From Bactrocera neohumeralis (Eukaryota; Arthropoda; Insecta; Diptera; Tephritidae): a DNA stretch of 64,000 nucleotides. The stretch lies in assembly GCF_024586455.1 (NCBI RefSeq), contig NC_065922.1, positions 78,475,106 through 78,539,105 on the forward strand, given 5' to 3'. The notes beneath the pieces are model-generated. The model did no database searches. It was not told the origin of the DNA and saw only the letters and a program-made list of their open reading frames with translations. Of the stretch, positions 1-13,388 are shown in pieces. Position numbers and translations under genes: made by a program. How positions within the stretch are numbered: position 1 is the first letter of the stretch; each line of letters begins with the position of its first letter.

Positions 1-2639
1 TGCACACCCAAAAGCAATTAACTACAAGAAAGGCGTCATCGAAGCCGCCGAAAATGGCACATTTTTTCACTTTAACAAACAATTACAAGCTCGCTACGCG
101 CACTTAATCGCCGACGCGGACGCCTGTCCGAAACCGCCTACCAAGGCGCTCCGAGCGTGCGACATCGCCGCAATGGAGTCCATAGTGGTGTGGAGCACCT
201 TCGTGGCCGGTGAATTCACATCGAACATTTCAATTAAAATTTCAATTGCCATGATTTGACAACTGCAATTGCATTTTGATGATATTTTTTACTTTTCTTG
301 CTGCAATTTTCCTTTAGAAATTAAGTCACAGGCAATTAATTGCCGATTTTGGCATTGCAGTGGTACCAGAATTAAATCTCCGGTCAAACCGCGTAGCCGA
401 AACTACTACCAGTTGAGCTTCCATACAGTTCTGGACTGATGGCCAGGGGTTGGAGCCCAAACACCACTCATACAAAAGCCAACCCTTATTCCCAGCTAAA
501 CGCCTTCGCCACTCAAACAACGCACCCGCAAACGACCCTTACTTTTCGATACTCCTAATCAAATATATGACTCTGATGCAAATATGCATTCAGAGGCCCA
601 TGCCCCGCGAGCGCAGAAAACACACAATCATATGCAACCTGAACAAAACAAAACCGCGTTCAACAAATTGCCGCTCAGGCGCCACAATTGGTTTGACGAA
701 TATTCCGTAAATGTCATAATTTCACAAATATGGCGCAAATCAGTCGCTAATGCTTGTTGCTATTGCAGGAAATATATGGAAAAGCTGTAGCATAAATGCT
801 CAACTTTGATTTTAATAAATTCTGCGGAAAAATATGATTCCTCGTGGTGGCCAGCATAACAAGCGCTCATGGCCAGCGGCTGGTAATGTTGCGCCCTCCC
901 AAACACTCTTCCGGTCACTTTAGCCTTAAGACTTACTTTATGCCAAATATGGGCATCCGTATAGCTAATACAAACGCCCATTTCATGGCATTCCCTCACA
1001 GTGCTCCATTTCCATTCTAATCACTTAGTGTACTCGCGAGCGCATTGCGTACGCTTGCTAAGCTCGCATAACTCTTTGCAAGACGTCGTGCAGCTATTCA
1101 CTATAAGAAGAAAACACATCATCCTCGAAGCGAACTAAATGCGGACTGCGCACTGCGGCTTTGGCTGCTTAGGTGTTGCTTTCCCGCACATATGGATGCG
1201 CGCTCACTAATATTGCTGAACGCGGCACAGGCATGACGCTGTAGTATGCTGTAGTTTGCAGTGTATTAATATCACCTACATATATGCCAGCACAGTCAAG
1301 CGTTCGCTTGCTTTGTAAGGCACGTTGGGAAAAAGCTCATTGAAATGCAGTGCGCATCTTCAGCGGCAAAAAAAAGGGGCGCGCCAAGGGTGTGGGGGGT
1401 AGTGGCCTATAGTTATGCGCTCGGCTGCTATTGCGCTAATTACGCGCCGCTCATTTTGACAAATAGCCTGCCATGGTAGTAAATTTAATTAAATTAATTA
1501 GGCAGATATTCTTAATAATGCAAAATTAAAGCGCATTTAACGAAGGAGCTAATGAGGCATTTCTGATAAGCGCGCCGGCACATCTCAGCGGCAGCGCATA
1601 GCTGTGGCAAGTCGACTACAATAAATAGTATTATAGCTACTGTAAATGCACACTACTATTTTAATTACGCACTAACGAAGCGCGCCCGCTTGGCGCGGCT
1701 CATTTGTTAGGCTTCCTGGCAGCTTTCCTTTGGGACCATTACCCACCAGCATGGAAAAATCTTGAATAATTGATTTTTTCCATTGTATAATGGCGTTTAG
1801 CATTGCGCTTTTATAAACTAACCACCTATGAGAATTTCCCTGGAAACGGTTTGTGTGTGAACGCAATGCGCAAGTAATGCCTTTCTGATAACGCTGTGAA
1901 AGTAAAAACAAAACCAAAAAGGCATACCAATTGGATCAACGCGGTATTAACTGCTCGCAGTGCAAAGCACGATCCTCTATTACGCGCGCGTGTTTGCTTG
2001 CCCAAACATTGCATTCTCAGCAAGTTCTATATGCCGCATTTCTCAGTGCCGCAGTGGTGTCGCCAAAGAAAACTTGCGACCAAATCAACGCGCGCCAGCG
2101 CATTTCTCCATTTTTGAACTAGTTTGCTTATCCTGCGACTATTGCATTACGATTTCAACCGTGAGATAAGCACACGTGAGCGCGTAATTCCATCTGTCGT
2201 GGCGATCGTTATCGCGCAACACCCGACAGCGCCGCAGCAGCGGTGGCGCACGCATTGATTTATCGCGCGCTTAGTTGGTTTCATTGCAATTTTAAGTTGG
2301 CAATTTGTAGAAGCGCCAAGTGTTGCAGTAGCGCCAAATGTGAGAATAAATAGAGTGAAATTTATTTGCATAGGAAATTAGAATTGAGATAAAACTTGCA
2401 TTCCATAAAAGCGCGACAAATTAATGCTGATATTTATATAATGGACAAAATACTGCGTAAAGCATTAATTTAACTGTAAAAATTAATTGGTGTAGTGTAA
2501 ACGATTAAATGGAGAGATGTGTGAAAATTGAAGACCTTCTTCTCTATATTGTAGCATTTGCTACTCCGTTATCTGAATAACTGAACACCTATAACTTTAA
2601 AGCCGGCGTGAGGCGACCGATCGTTTTTACAAAATACGC
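1..2639. other. Spacer, no supported gene
   Basis: No open frame here has a convincing start, splice sites and protein-like composition together. The short frames on both strands are of chance length. The sequence alternates AT-rich blocks with GC-richer patches full of GCGC and CACA runs. It could be intergenic or the intron of a gene whose exons lie outside the window; the sequence does not decide. Confidence 0.5.
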
Positions 2640-3610
2640 TTTTCTTCTTCTTTAATGGCGTAGACACCGCTTATGAGATTATAGCCGTGTTAAGAACAGC
2701 ACGGCAGTCTGTTCTTCTTTTCGCAAGGTGACGCCAATCGGAGATTTTAAACGAAGCCAGGTCCTTCTCCACCTGGTCTTTCTAACGAAGTAGAGGTCTT
2801 CCTCTTTCTCTGTTTCCCCCGGCGGGTATAGCGTCAAATACTAGAGCTGGAGTATTTTCGTCCATACGTACGACATGACCTTGCCAGCCCAGCCGTTGCC
2901 TCTTAATTCGCTGAACTATGTCAATGTCGTTGAATAACTCATACAGCTCAACGTTCCATCAAATGCGATATTCGCCGTAACCAACGCGCAAAGGACCATA
3001 AATCTTCCGCAGAACCTTTCTCTCGAAAACTCGTAACGTCGACTCATCAGAAGTTGTCATCGTCCATGCCTCTGCACCACAAAGCAAAACGGGAATAATA
3101 AGTGACTTATAGGGTTCTCAATTGCCTACTCAGTCCAAAGTAGCATCTGTTGGCAAGCGTTATCGAGGCTGACATTGTTGTTACTGCTAATGCTGGTTCC
3201 AAGGTAGACGAAATTATCTACAACTTCGAAGTTATGACTGTCAACAGTGACGTGGGTGCCTAATCGCGAGTGCAACGACTGTGATGATGACAGGAGATGT
3301 TTCGCCTTGTCCTCGTTCACTGCAAGACCCATTTGCTTTGCTTCCTTATCCAGTCTGCAGAAAGGAGAACTAACTGAGCGGGTCTGGAGTCCAATGATAT
3401 CAATATCATCGGCATTCGCCAGCAGCTGTACACTCTTATACAAAGGTTGTACCTACTCGATTGAGTGCTGCAGCTCGAATTATTTTCTCCAGCAGCAGAT
3501 TGAAGAAGTTGCACCATAGTCGCCTTATCTGAAACCTCATTTTCTATCGAACGGCTCGGAGAGGTCCTTCCCCATCCTGACGAAGCTTTTGGTATTGCTC
3601 AATTCTTTTA
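2640..3610 (-). mobile_element. Decayed LINE, reverse-transcriptase C-terminal half
   Basis: On the minus strand a broken frame reads the finger/palm and C-terminal part of a non-LTR reverse transcriptase: an ADDIDIIG catalytic box (with LLANADD in place of LLAYADD), then MGLAVNEDKAKHLL, then VDNFVYLGTSI. Beyond 3125 the typical tail RLRWxGHVVRM and a 3' end rich in GAA/TTC follow. This is the family often mis-annotated in flies as craniofacial development protein 2 or jockey-like; I cannot fix its clade. Frames are interrupted and the 5' part is missing, so it is a dead 5'-truncated copy. It shares its 3' end with the copies at about 16.86-17.32 kb and 31.35-32.1 kb. Confidence 0.8.
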
Positions 3611-6600
3611 GGTGTGCTAAATGAGAGGTGGTGGGGTCCAGCTACACGGGCATACGATATGCCGTGGTAAATATCAGAAACCTTTGAAACCTATGAAAGT
3701 TCTGAGACTGCAATTTCAATAAAAAGGGATCCGGCATAATTAGAAATGCAGTGTTTGTCTGTCTGCCGACTCCGCGGCTTTTCCAAGACGTCTCGTAAAT
3801 GTCAAATATTTTGCTAATAAGTCACTTCTAATCTGCAAGCAATTCATTTCTCTTTTTTGCGGCCACTCCTTCAACTTCCATACCCAAATGTATTCGAGTA
3901 CATATGCATACAAATGACAACTGCTTATCCATTCCGGTGTCACACAAGTACCACACACAGCACTTCTGCGGGCTTCCAGTCCATTGTTGTGTGTCATTGT
4001 AGCGCTCTAATCGCCCATACCAATAATTTATGTCGGATTATAACGTCGTGTCACATAAATTAATGTTGCCAACTTATTTTGCGGCATTCGCAACCCGGCG
4101 TCGACCTGGCCGACGGCATCCCACAACAACTCCTGCCCGCGCCGCCGCCACACACCTTCAATCACAATTGCTGCCCAGTCTATTTAGTCTTTGCAGACCT
4201 ACGCTCTAACACTCAGTGCATCTAGTAAATCTTGGGCAGACATACATCCATATATGTATTTGTGCCCAGGTTTATTTTGGCATGTAGTTGAACTGCTGTC
4301 AGTTTTTGCTGTTCGTTTTGTTGTGCGCTTTTCTATTAAGATTTTCCATTTGTTACTTGCCACAGTGCGCACCGCATGCCACAAAGCGCATGGACGGCTG
4401 ACGGCCTTTCTGCTGCCCACAATGCGCACCACGTTGGCCGTTTCGGCGGTGTGTGTGTGCGCGCGCTTTACGGAAATGGCGAGCGACCAACGTGATTGCG
4501 TCAATTTCATTTTATTAATTACAATTTGCTTTTGCTGCGCAACAAACTGCAAGGCAATGGTCAGCGCTGATCGACAACAGCGGCCAGCGCAGAAGCGCCG
4601 AGTTGTCAAAAATCATAAAAACGACGCGACGTTACGAATACAGTATACCCACGCCCACGGATTTGTCAGCGTGCATTAAACACATAAGTGGAAGGCAACG
4701 AAGTCACCGGCTTAAAATGCTGCGGAGCGCGTCGCACTGATCATGACTGCTGCATCCAATAGGCAATGTTAAATTCGTACTGACATCTTGTTGACTGCCC
4801 GCTGGCATGTGTGCGTACACATTGCGGTTATAAGTGTGTGCGCGCATGTGTGGGTGTGTGCTGTCGCACATCTATGATTTATGTAGTGGCAAACAGCGCG
4901 TCCAAATATGGAACTACTTAGGAAACTGGCATTAAGCGGTTGCAACAATAAGACAATAACTACCCGATTGCCCAAACGCGTCCGCTGGAACGAAAGGTGT
5001 GCAGTAACGCTAAGGCGATGCATTCAAGCACTCGCCACATGAAGTGTTCCAGCTGTGAAAGTTGCTTCGACAAAGGCGTTTGTTATTTTTGCTGAGATTT
5101 TCAATTGCACAACTTCGGGCTTGCGTGTTTACGCCTTTTCGGCAGCAATCTAAACCTAAGGTGCATTATTTTGATTTATGAGTTCAAGCAGAGCCCAAAG
5201 TATTTATATCCTCCAGACATATTTTAAAGGCAATATCTACGCGTTGACACTCCGCTTTCCTTGAACGCATGTAAGCGCGTCTAATAAAACTTTACTTTGC
5301 CACGCATACGCAATAAATTTACGAAACGCTTTACAGAAAGCCATGTTCGTTTACATAGAGGCGCGCGCGTTGGCAGTCTAATCAAAATAAAGGTGTTAAC
5401 TGCCGGTTCCAGATTGGTAGTAGGTGTAACTTATTAACTTAACTGGTATAATTGCCAGATGCAGCAAAAAATTATGATTTATGGACAATTCAGTGTAGAG
5501 CTTCCTCGACTGGAGCAAACCGCCTGGAAACATTAATTCAGTGATAATCAGCTCTGTATATGCCACAGGCAACTACCACTCCAGCCATCGGCTACCAACT
5601 CCATTTCTGCAGCTCTTCGCGCTTTTGCACTGCGTACGCGTACAAACATCTATCGCGTGACTCAACCACATAACTCAGCACCACACACCACATTGAAGTA
5701 ATGCGCCAATCATAATTTCCATATTTGTCGCATATATTAAAAACGCGACACCAGCGCGGCCAAGAACGTAAAAGTGCAGCTGAATTGGTGACAATCGAAG
5801 CATAGCTAGCCTTCCAACCACTGCGACGACTCTGCACTATCTAGCCTTGCATTTCATCACCTCGCGAGCGCTCGTTGTAACCACAAATTAATTCCACACT
5901 TTTGCGAATTTGTCGTTGATACACCAATTGACTAATTGCCCCGAAGGCTTGCAGTCGCCAGCCACCTCGCACACATTTCTTACGCTATCAATGTTTGAAT
6001 ATTCCTTTAAAGTCGCTAATTACCAACTAATTCCGCCAGTCGGCCCACCAACTTGCCACTTGTTACTTGTCACTTGACACCGCTGGGGCGTAGCCAACAG
6101 CGCTTGCCGCACCGCGGCGCAATTTGATTTGTTTTTTATTGTTATTGTGTCATCTAATGATGACTCTTTGGTGAAGTGTTGCCAACAACAAGTGCCTGAG
6201 GTGGCAAGACAGCCACAACAACAATCAACAGCGCAGTATATCCGATAAATAAATATGCAACAAGTTTATTTATAAGCGCCTTTATTAGCGACTGAATGCG
6301 CCACATGCTGCCGGCCACAACAATTGCATGGGTTTGTGCCTTTGCTGCCGCTCTGCGGCTGCCACTGCGCTGATGACAGCAACAACGATGCATGACAATA
6401 CACCACTCAGCCCACAATTGCCTTAGTCGCTGCCACTGCCTCTGCCTAAGCTGGTAGACAATAAATTTCAATGGTGATTAATGGACTTCGTTGCTCGGAA
6501 GCCACCAACTTATCATATTTCAGATATCGGCATAAATGCATATTTTGCGACGTGCCGCCGAGCCACCGAGCCGCCGCTCCGCTAAGTCTGCAGCAGCGCG

Positions 6601-7046
6601 TAATCCTCTAAACGGCACCAACTACTGCTGCGACTACGCACTTCTGTTTCTTCTATACGTGTGCAAGTGTGTGCGCGCGTGTGAATATGCTGCGGTGCGC
6701 GTGCGCGTCGAGCAGTGATTTAGCAGCGCGTTGCCTTGTTAGGCAAAATATTTATTTATGATTTACATATTTAGGCGCACTTCGATGCCAACGCGATTGC
6801 GATAAGCAATGAGTTTACTGCATCGCAAGGCGGAAAATGAAAACCAAAACAAACAAAGAAGACAAAATACAAAATAGATGCGATGCAAGAAGTCAGAGGT
6901 TGAAGTTGTTTTTCTTTGGCTTTAGATTTTTTCCGTGGGAACAATGAGATGCGAAGATTATCAATTAGAAATGTTTGCAGTTCAAGTGCGTTTGACTTCA
7001 AAATACGCTTTAAAAATTGTAAGCAGTTGAAAAGAGAATGGATTAT
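3611..7046. other. Spacer, no supported gene
   Basis: Overlapping frames of 162 codons (4191-4679, plus) and 136 codons (4199-4609, minus) occupy the same DNA and neither shows a recognisable family, signal peptide or flanking splice signals, so both look like chance frames in a GC-richer patch. The rest holds only short frames. Confidence 0.45.
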
Positions 7047-7047
7047 A

Positions 7048-7077
7048 CAGGGTTTGTCCGGAAAGTAATAGAACTGA
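7048..7077 (+). mobile_element. Solo mariner terminal repeat
   Basis: About 30 bases beginning CAGGGTTTGTCCGGAAAG directly after a TA dinucleotide match, in reverse complement, the right end of the mariner copy that finishes at 22356. No transposase follows; the sequence goes straight into a LINE fragment. It is therefore a left-end relic, probably left by deletion. Confidence 0.65.
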
Positions 7078-7300
7078 TTTACTTCCGCCGCGACTGTACT
7101 TCGCCTGGCCACACCGGGATCGTCAAAAATTGTAAAGCCGATGAGCTTACAAGAAAAGGCACCCACACCCAAATTCCATCATCCATCCATACGTGTACTC
7201 GTGCGCTGATATCGGTTTCGCATGGGCTCAGCAAGTGTTGGTCAGCAATCAGCATTTATGGATTGCGAAAGCTGGAAACTCAATAAAGTTGTGGCATGCT
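7078..7300 (+). mobile_element. LINE RNase H fragment
   Basis: The plus strand reads SPGHTGIVKNCKADELTRKG, the histidine-containing end of the RNase H domain of I/R1/Jockey-type non-LTR elements (pattern PGHxGIxxNxxADELARxG). About 120 bases on, a degraded stretch with a QHLW box resembles the region that follows RNase H in those elements. No complete frame remains. It begins about 30 bases inside a mariner terminal repeat, so the two elements were joined by insertion or deletion. Confidence 0.6.
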
Positions 7301-10300
7301 CTGGGCATTTTGTCGATCAGTCCAAGTGGGATTACTCGTGGCTTCACGAGAAATCAGAAATTTAACCTAACACAACCTCACCTATCCACACAAGGTTCAT
7401 TCAACAATCGTCACTTCTGTAAATCGTTAGCCATATATGAAACTATTGGTCAGTGGAATGTTTAAATTCTCAAGTCCTAACACTGCAGAGACACTCTGCA
7501 TATTTTGCGGTTCTTTTCACACAACAAGACTCATCGATTATAAAATTAGTAGTTTATCCTTTTCGATATATACGTATGTTCTTGTACATACATATTTTAT
7601 ACTTCCTTGCCACAGCCAACACCGCCAGCAAAGCAATAAGCAGTGTTTGCAATTATTGTGGATCTCTAATCGCACCATCACAGGAACATTAATATCTCGG
7701 AAATGCACGAAGCAGTCAGGCGAAAGATAACAAGAAAATATACAACGAATAATGATGAATGGAAGGAAACAAACAACCAACAGCGGCAACACAACAACGC
7801 GAACAACAGACAGACAAACGCTATGAACACCAGACGATAGGGGAGACGGCGTTGACTTCAGAATGATGCAGTGGAGCCACTCAGCTGCATGGCAGGAGTT
7901 TATTGGCAGTTGGAGAGTGCTGCACTGTGTAGAGTGGACAGGCTGACTAGTAGACTGAACACAAGAGTGAATGGCTAGCTAACTAAACTGACAGAATGAC
8001 TCGCTGGCCAGCTCTAGCTAGTCCGTCCGTCTCGAGCGGCCTACAGAACTAAAAGCAAAATATTGTGCAAATTGTAGATGCAGAAAACTGATTGCAACAA
8101 GAGAGCAAAACTGGAAAATGAAAAATTGCTGGAACCTTGTAGTGAAAAACAAGAACGTAAAAACGAAAACAAAACAAAACAAACGCAACATAGAATACAG
8201 TAATGAGGAAACGAAAGCATGCAGTAATAAAAGACAGTAGAAAAGTAGAAGTAGATTTACTGAAAAGACGCACGCAATAATTTTCCACTGAAGCCGCCAG
8301 CATGTTTTTGTCTCGGCGATGATTGAACGCAGGCAGATATGAGTAATAATAAAAGTCTGCGAATAAGGAGACTCGTTGACGGCTGCCAATGGCCAGGAAT
8401 TATGGCAAAGAGAGATATCACAAGTGTCAATATGTAACACAGATATCCATAGAACTTATAGCATATAATTAAAGAGCGGTGAGTGCGAAGCATTTACGCA
8501 AATTATAAATATTAATTTAAAAATCGTGAGTACTTACGATTGTCGCCGCAAACGAAAGGTAAATCACTTTTCATACACAAAGCTTCGCACAGTATCGGTG
8601 CTTTATCGACTTTCGCCACCCACACATACGCAAATGGATTCGCAACGAAGCCGCTACTAACGCTGCCAAGAGCTAACTGTATTTGCGCTCTCTCCACGGC
8701 CCAACCCGAAGCTAAGGCGTTACGTGTACGACGTTCTTTATAAATACACGCTATGTGCTACACTGACAAGTTTAAACGCTGCGCAAACAATCGTTGATAG
8801 AAATTCCATAAAACAAATGTCAACAATAAGCGTTTAGAATTTTTAACTGTTCAAAACACTTCAGCGGGACACAATTTTAGCAGCGTACTGCACGCGTTTG
8901 AGGTGCGCGCACAACTAATCAAGCGTTCGAGTCGCGAAAGCGCATTTAGTCTGCCATAGAATCGGGGCTGCACGTTGGCGGGTGTGAAGAAATTAGAAGC
9001 TGCGTGAAGAGCGCGCCCGCCTTAAGACAGCACCACCGGCAGCGCATGCAACAGCACCGCAACTGGTACGCATCTTTCGCTCCGCGGCATGCGAACTCAC
9101 CACTACTGATAGACCGCGAACTCACCTCAGTATGTTGCCCGCTGGCTATGCCATAAGATTTATTTGTCTAGCGGCACTGTGCGTGCGCAATGCATTTCCG
9201 CGAGCAGCCTCTTCCCAACAGCGCAACTGTGGCGCACAGCAATTGCAGCGTCGCAGCGAAGGGTAGTTGCATGCATGGAAAATACAGCATAGAGCCAGCA
9301 GCCTAGCAGTGAGCGAGTGTGAAGCTTTGCATGCGCGCCGCGCATTGATTTCGAGTTAGATTGGTCAGTTATACGCGCTGATACACTCGCCTGCCACAGT
9401 TGTTGCTGTTTCATTCTATTGTAGCAGCTGCCAGCAGCGCATCAGCGCACTGACGGTATACTACACCTCAGGCTAACAAGCCATTGCATTCGCCAAGTAC
9501 GAAAAACTAACACACACAGACAACCAACATGCGATGGCACTCTCGCCGTTTGCGACGCAGCAAAGAGTGAGCGCGCAAAGTCAATAAACACGCAATAGCC
9601 ACAGCATCAGTGTCTGTGCAACGCGCGCCGCTGCGACAACTTCCGTGGCGTGACAGCATTAGTTGTGCGTTGTTGCAGCAGTTAGTAGTTGTTTGTTTCT
9701 GATGCGCAGCCTGTCGCATGTTGCGCGGCAATAAAAGCATCGCGGCATATTATGAGACCAATGAGAGAAATTCGAGTGCTTCGACGCATCGGTAGTCTCA
9801 TTGCTTGGCCAATAAATTGCAATGAAACACTAATAAAAGTCATGGATTAGAGGAATATGATTACAATAACAACAATTGCAATAGGTCTTGGGAAATTTTT
9901 TTAAAGTATGACAATCTTACCCAATTTAAGTCATAAAGCAGTAAATTTCGCATTCAAGTATTTAACAGATACAAACGCTTAAGTTTAGACAAATTGTCCA
10001 CCCATGGTCACTATGAGTCTAGGACCCCTTAAATAGCACAAAATAATAACAAGGAAAATATCACTTGCATATCTGTCTACGCCATCTCAGCCTCAGTCTT
10101 CCGCCTTAAGTTACGATTCAGAGAAAGTTTTGGCTTCCTTCGAGTGATGGTGCATTTTTATCAAAGAATTCATACTAACATATCAAATATCTATGTCCAT
10201 CTATAAAGCTTTAGTGAAGAATTGCAAGTAAACACAGTGAGTAGCGGAGAAAGACAGGTTCTAATTTGTTGGTTAGTTATATTTTTATAAACTGTTTGAG

Positions 10301-11924
10301 AATTGTACGTATGTACCAGTCATATGAATTAAATACTTGGTTTCGAACTGAAACTATGAATAAGAGAATCCAAAGAGTGCGCCTAGTCGGTACAAATCAG
10401 TAATACTGGTTACGCAAAGGTCAGAGAGCTAGTTGAAAAATTCGTCAATTCTTTGTAGTATTCCCCAACTTGAAATTTCCACCTGCAGCTGTCAGACAAT
10501 CGCATGCCACCCATGAAATATGGCACTCGACGTAAACCGCCCTGCAATATACTTTGTTCACACAAGTAGATGAGTTTATCAGGGCGGCACTTAGCTTGTC
10601 GACTTCGGTTGCTCAGCTGCTACTGTGGCGGTGATTGGTGGGAGTTGCGTTGGCCTGGGAGCACTGTTTGGACTCCAGAACAGAACACTTCGAAACTTTT
10701 TTGCTCAAATGACATAAATCACGTAGCTGCAATTTGCCTCCCTCCGCCGAGCTTGCTGCAAGCCCGCATGCCGCATTGCTTACTCTAAGAATGTCTGCAT
10801 ATTTCAAAGCTTTGGTTTTAGCTGTTGCGTCGAGTGCTGCTGTTGCTGTTGTTGGCGTTTCTTTTGGTGTTGGTTGTCGGCAAGTGTTGTTTGGTGATTT
10901 CGAGCACTTAAGTGGATTTTAAATGGAATTTATTGGTGCCTGCTGTTGTTGCGCGATAATTTCTTCATGTTATTATTTTGTACTGTTTTGTTGCAGCAAG
11001 AAAAAACAGCAAATTATTAGCATTGCTTGATGATTGCGGCTGCCGACGACAGTTTTGTCAAGCGACGGCATGCTTGTCATAGTTGCTGTTAATCTTTGCT
11101 ATTTTCGAACAGCGTTTTGTGGCAAGTTGTTGCTACTGCAGCGACAATTCGCGCACCTCAATTAACGTGCAACATTTCGCCTTACAAGAAATGCATTAGT
11201 TCGTCACCAATGCTACGTTTACCTACCACGACACGCCAAGCGACATAACAACATGTTCCATTACACCAGCGCTATCGTCATCCGGCAACCGGCAACCGCT
11301 CCGCTGGTCCACTGCATAGACGCGCACTAATCTGTCCGCTGATAAGCCGTATGCGACTTTTAACTTAAGCTCACCTGCTTTCGCGTCCGAACTTCAGCGG
11401 ATTCGCGGCTGTGGCAAGGCACATCGATTGCTGTGCAAAATCAACATGAACCACATTCCGTCAGGCAATACGAGATCAATCAAGTTCTTGATGGGGCAAC
11501 AACAGCGCTCAGCCGACAGGCTTACAAATGGCAGGCGAATTGCAAAACACTCAACGCTTGCTAACAACTGACCGTAGGACGAACGTATCGATGGGTAAAT
11601 GGCAAATAAATAACACCATATAACTGGATTACTTACACACATATTAAAAGCGGTCGACGAAGGACTGCATAATTCTAATGGCCGTGGAATTGTTGACACA
11701 GCGGCAATTTGCAGCACTGTCAACGTTATTGCAACTTAATCAAATGCGCATGCAACATGTCAACTGTGACTCTTCCGCATCAATGCCACTGTCCACCGTT
11801 CGCTTAGCATTCACCAATCTGACATCAGTTCGCCTCCACTCATTTGGCTTCCGTCTAAGTTCCCATTACTGCAAAGTAATTTGTATTTTAATTTCGCCCT
11901 CAATATCTTGATGGGATAATGCAA
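7301..11924. other. Spacer with one weak exon candidate
   Basis: Apart from the candidate exons near 8.4-8.7 kb, only short unrecognised frames occur. The minus-strand frames between 8018 and 8440 are T-rich hydrophobic translations of an A-rich plus strand and look like composition artefacts. The frames near 9.2-9.7 kb and 10.6-10.9 kb lack motifs or consistent splice sites. Confidence 0.45.
8538..8662 (-). CDS. Candidate Kazal-like exon (partial, weak)
   Basis: On the minus strand an open stretch, possibly starting at an acceptor (CTCTTGGCAG then C) at 8662, ends at a strong donor (AATC then GTAAGTAC) after 8538. It encodes CEALCMKSDLPFVCGDN, which resembles the first half of a Kazal serine-protease-inhibitor domain (C-x3-C-x7-C-G-x-D/N). 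Kazal domains are often split by an intron just after this point. A possible continuation in the right phase (exon from 8356 downward) gives FYYYSY..FN..R but lacks the expected fourth and fifth cysteines, so the gene is broken, divergent, or the reading is a chance match. No signal-peptide exon was found. TATAAA lies just upstream near 8740. Confidence 0.25.
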
Positions 11925-12890
11925 CCGACGTCTTGAGTGTCTTAGACGTGCGTACGCTCCGAGGTCCTAACATCGACTCGGACCACTATCTTGTTGCAGC
12001 CAAGATTCGCACCCGCCTCTGTGCAGCAAAAAACACTCGCCAACAAACACAAGGAAGGTTCGACATCGAGAAGCTGCAATCACAACAGACAGCCAAACGA
12101 TTTTCTACTCGACTTGCACTCCTGCTCTCTGAGAGCACTCGTCAACAACTGTAGGACAGCATTTCAAGCTCCTTACGTACAGCTGCAACCGAAATCATTG
12201 GTTTTCGGAAAAAGCAAAAGAACAGCTGGTTCGACGAGGAGAGCCGCGTTGCAGGGGAAAGAGAACAGACTGCCAACCTCGCAATGTTACGATCGACCAC
12301 AACACCTGCGGGATGGGATAAATACCGAGAATTTAAAAAGAAACGAGACGCATTTGCAGACAGAAAAAGAAAGAGGCTGAAATGCGTGAGTATGAAGAGC
12401 TTGACAAGCTGGCCGACGGGGGTAATGCACGAAAATTCTACGAAAAATTCGGCGATTAAAAGAAGGTTTCAAGACCGGAGCATACTTACTCTTGTAGAAC
12501 CGCCAGAGGTGATCTAGCAACCGATGCCCAGAGTATACGAAAATTAAGGAGGGAACACTTCTTTAGCCCGCTGAATGGCTGTGAAAGCGCAGCACCAAGA
12601 GAAGGCGATCCCGGTTCCCCAATCGATGACGATGGAGCAGACGTTCCATTGTTCGACCATGAAGAAGTTCGAATAGCAATTACCCGTCTAAAGAACAACA
12701 AAGCGGCGGGGGCAGCTTTTGACAGCACTGAATTTGGTATCAAATCGCAAAACTAATACAGCTGTGTAAACTGACGTTAAGCAATATCAAAAACCCAGTC
12801 GGGATCGGGAAGGACCTCTCCGAGCCGTTCGATACCAAACGAGGTTTCAGACAATGCGACTCCATGTCATGCATGTGGAGCAAATATGAA
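11925..12890 (+). mobile_element. Decayed LINE, endonuclease end and RT start
   Basis: The plus strand reads the end of an AP-endonuclease domain (VLDVRTLRGPNIDSDHYLVA, the SDH catalytic box of APE-type LINE endonucleases), then a linker with WDKYREFKKKRDA, then EVRIAITRLKNNKAAGA, the conserved entry to the reverse transcriptase domain. A deletion then joins it to GKDLSEPFDTKRGFRQ, a motif from within the RT. Stops and frameshifts separate the pieces, so it is inactive. It appears to be the same family as the fragments at 2.64 and 16.86 kb but keeps a different part of the element. Confidence 0.8.
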
Positions 12891-13388
12891 ATTCACATCC
12901 TCGAAACCTTATCTTATATGAGCTCCCTACAGAAGGACACGAACACACGAACGAGCACAAATCAACCCACCTCAATATACCTCGTTATGTGACTGCTGCT
13001 GCTGTTATCGCCACATCAACAACCAAAGACCAGCAGCCAGCGCGTTGTAAATTCAATCTAACATGCCAAATCGGCAAAGACCAAAGTTGGCAACTGCTGT
13101 CAACACCAGGCGGACATATGTACACCAGGTTAATTACGATCAGCCGTCTGCGCGCTGCACCGGGGCGAGAGGTGTGCCGGAAGCTGTGCAGCCTTATCAA
13201 AATCATGTAACAATCCATTACCGTAGGTGGTCTTTGGTGATAACTCGTAAATTTTTAGATAAGAATCAGTGATAGAAATGACACTAGTCCGGTTAATTAT
13301 GCACTGAGCGAAATTTTTGTAAGTATAAAGTTAGTAAAGATTTAGATGTTGGGTTTAAGAGATGTATGCATATCTCTACACCGAAATA
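12891..13388. other. Short spacer between two transposon relics
   Basis: Overlapping frames of 70-77 codons on both strands show no motif. Nothing else is seen. Confidence 0.4.

Noticed and set aside
326..710. Frames on both strands near a possible repeat
   Set aside because: The composition hinted at a dispersed repeat, but no second copy in the window and no coding motif was found.
4191..4679. 162-codon plus-strand frame and 136-codon minus-strand frame over the same DNA
   Set aside because: They are mutual shadows in a GC-richer patch with no domain, signal peptide or splice context.
8018..8440. 140-codon hydrophobic minus-strand frame
   Set aside because: Phe/Leu-rich because the plus strand is A-rich; no start context or topology consistent with a membrane protein.
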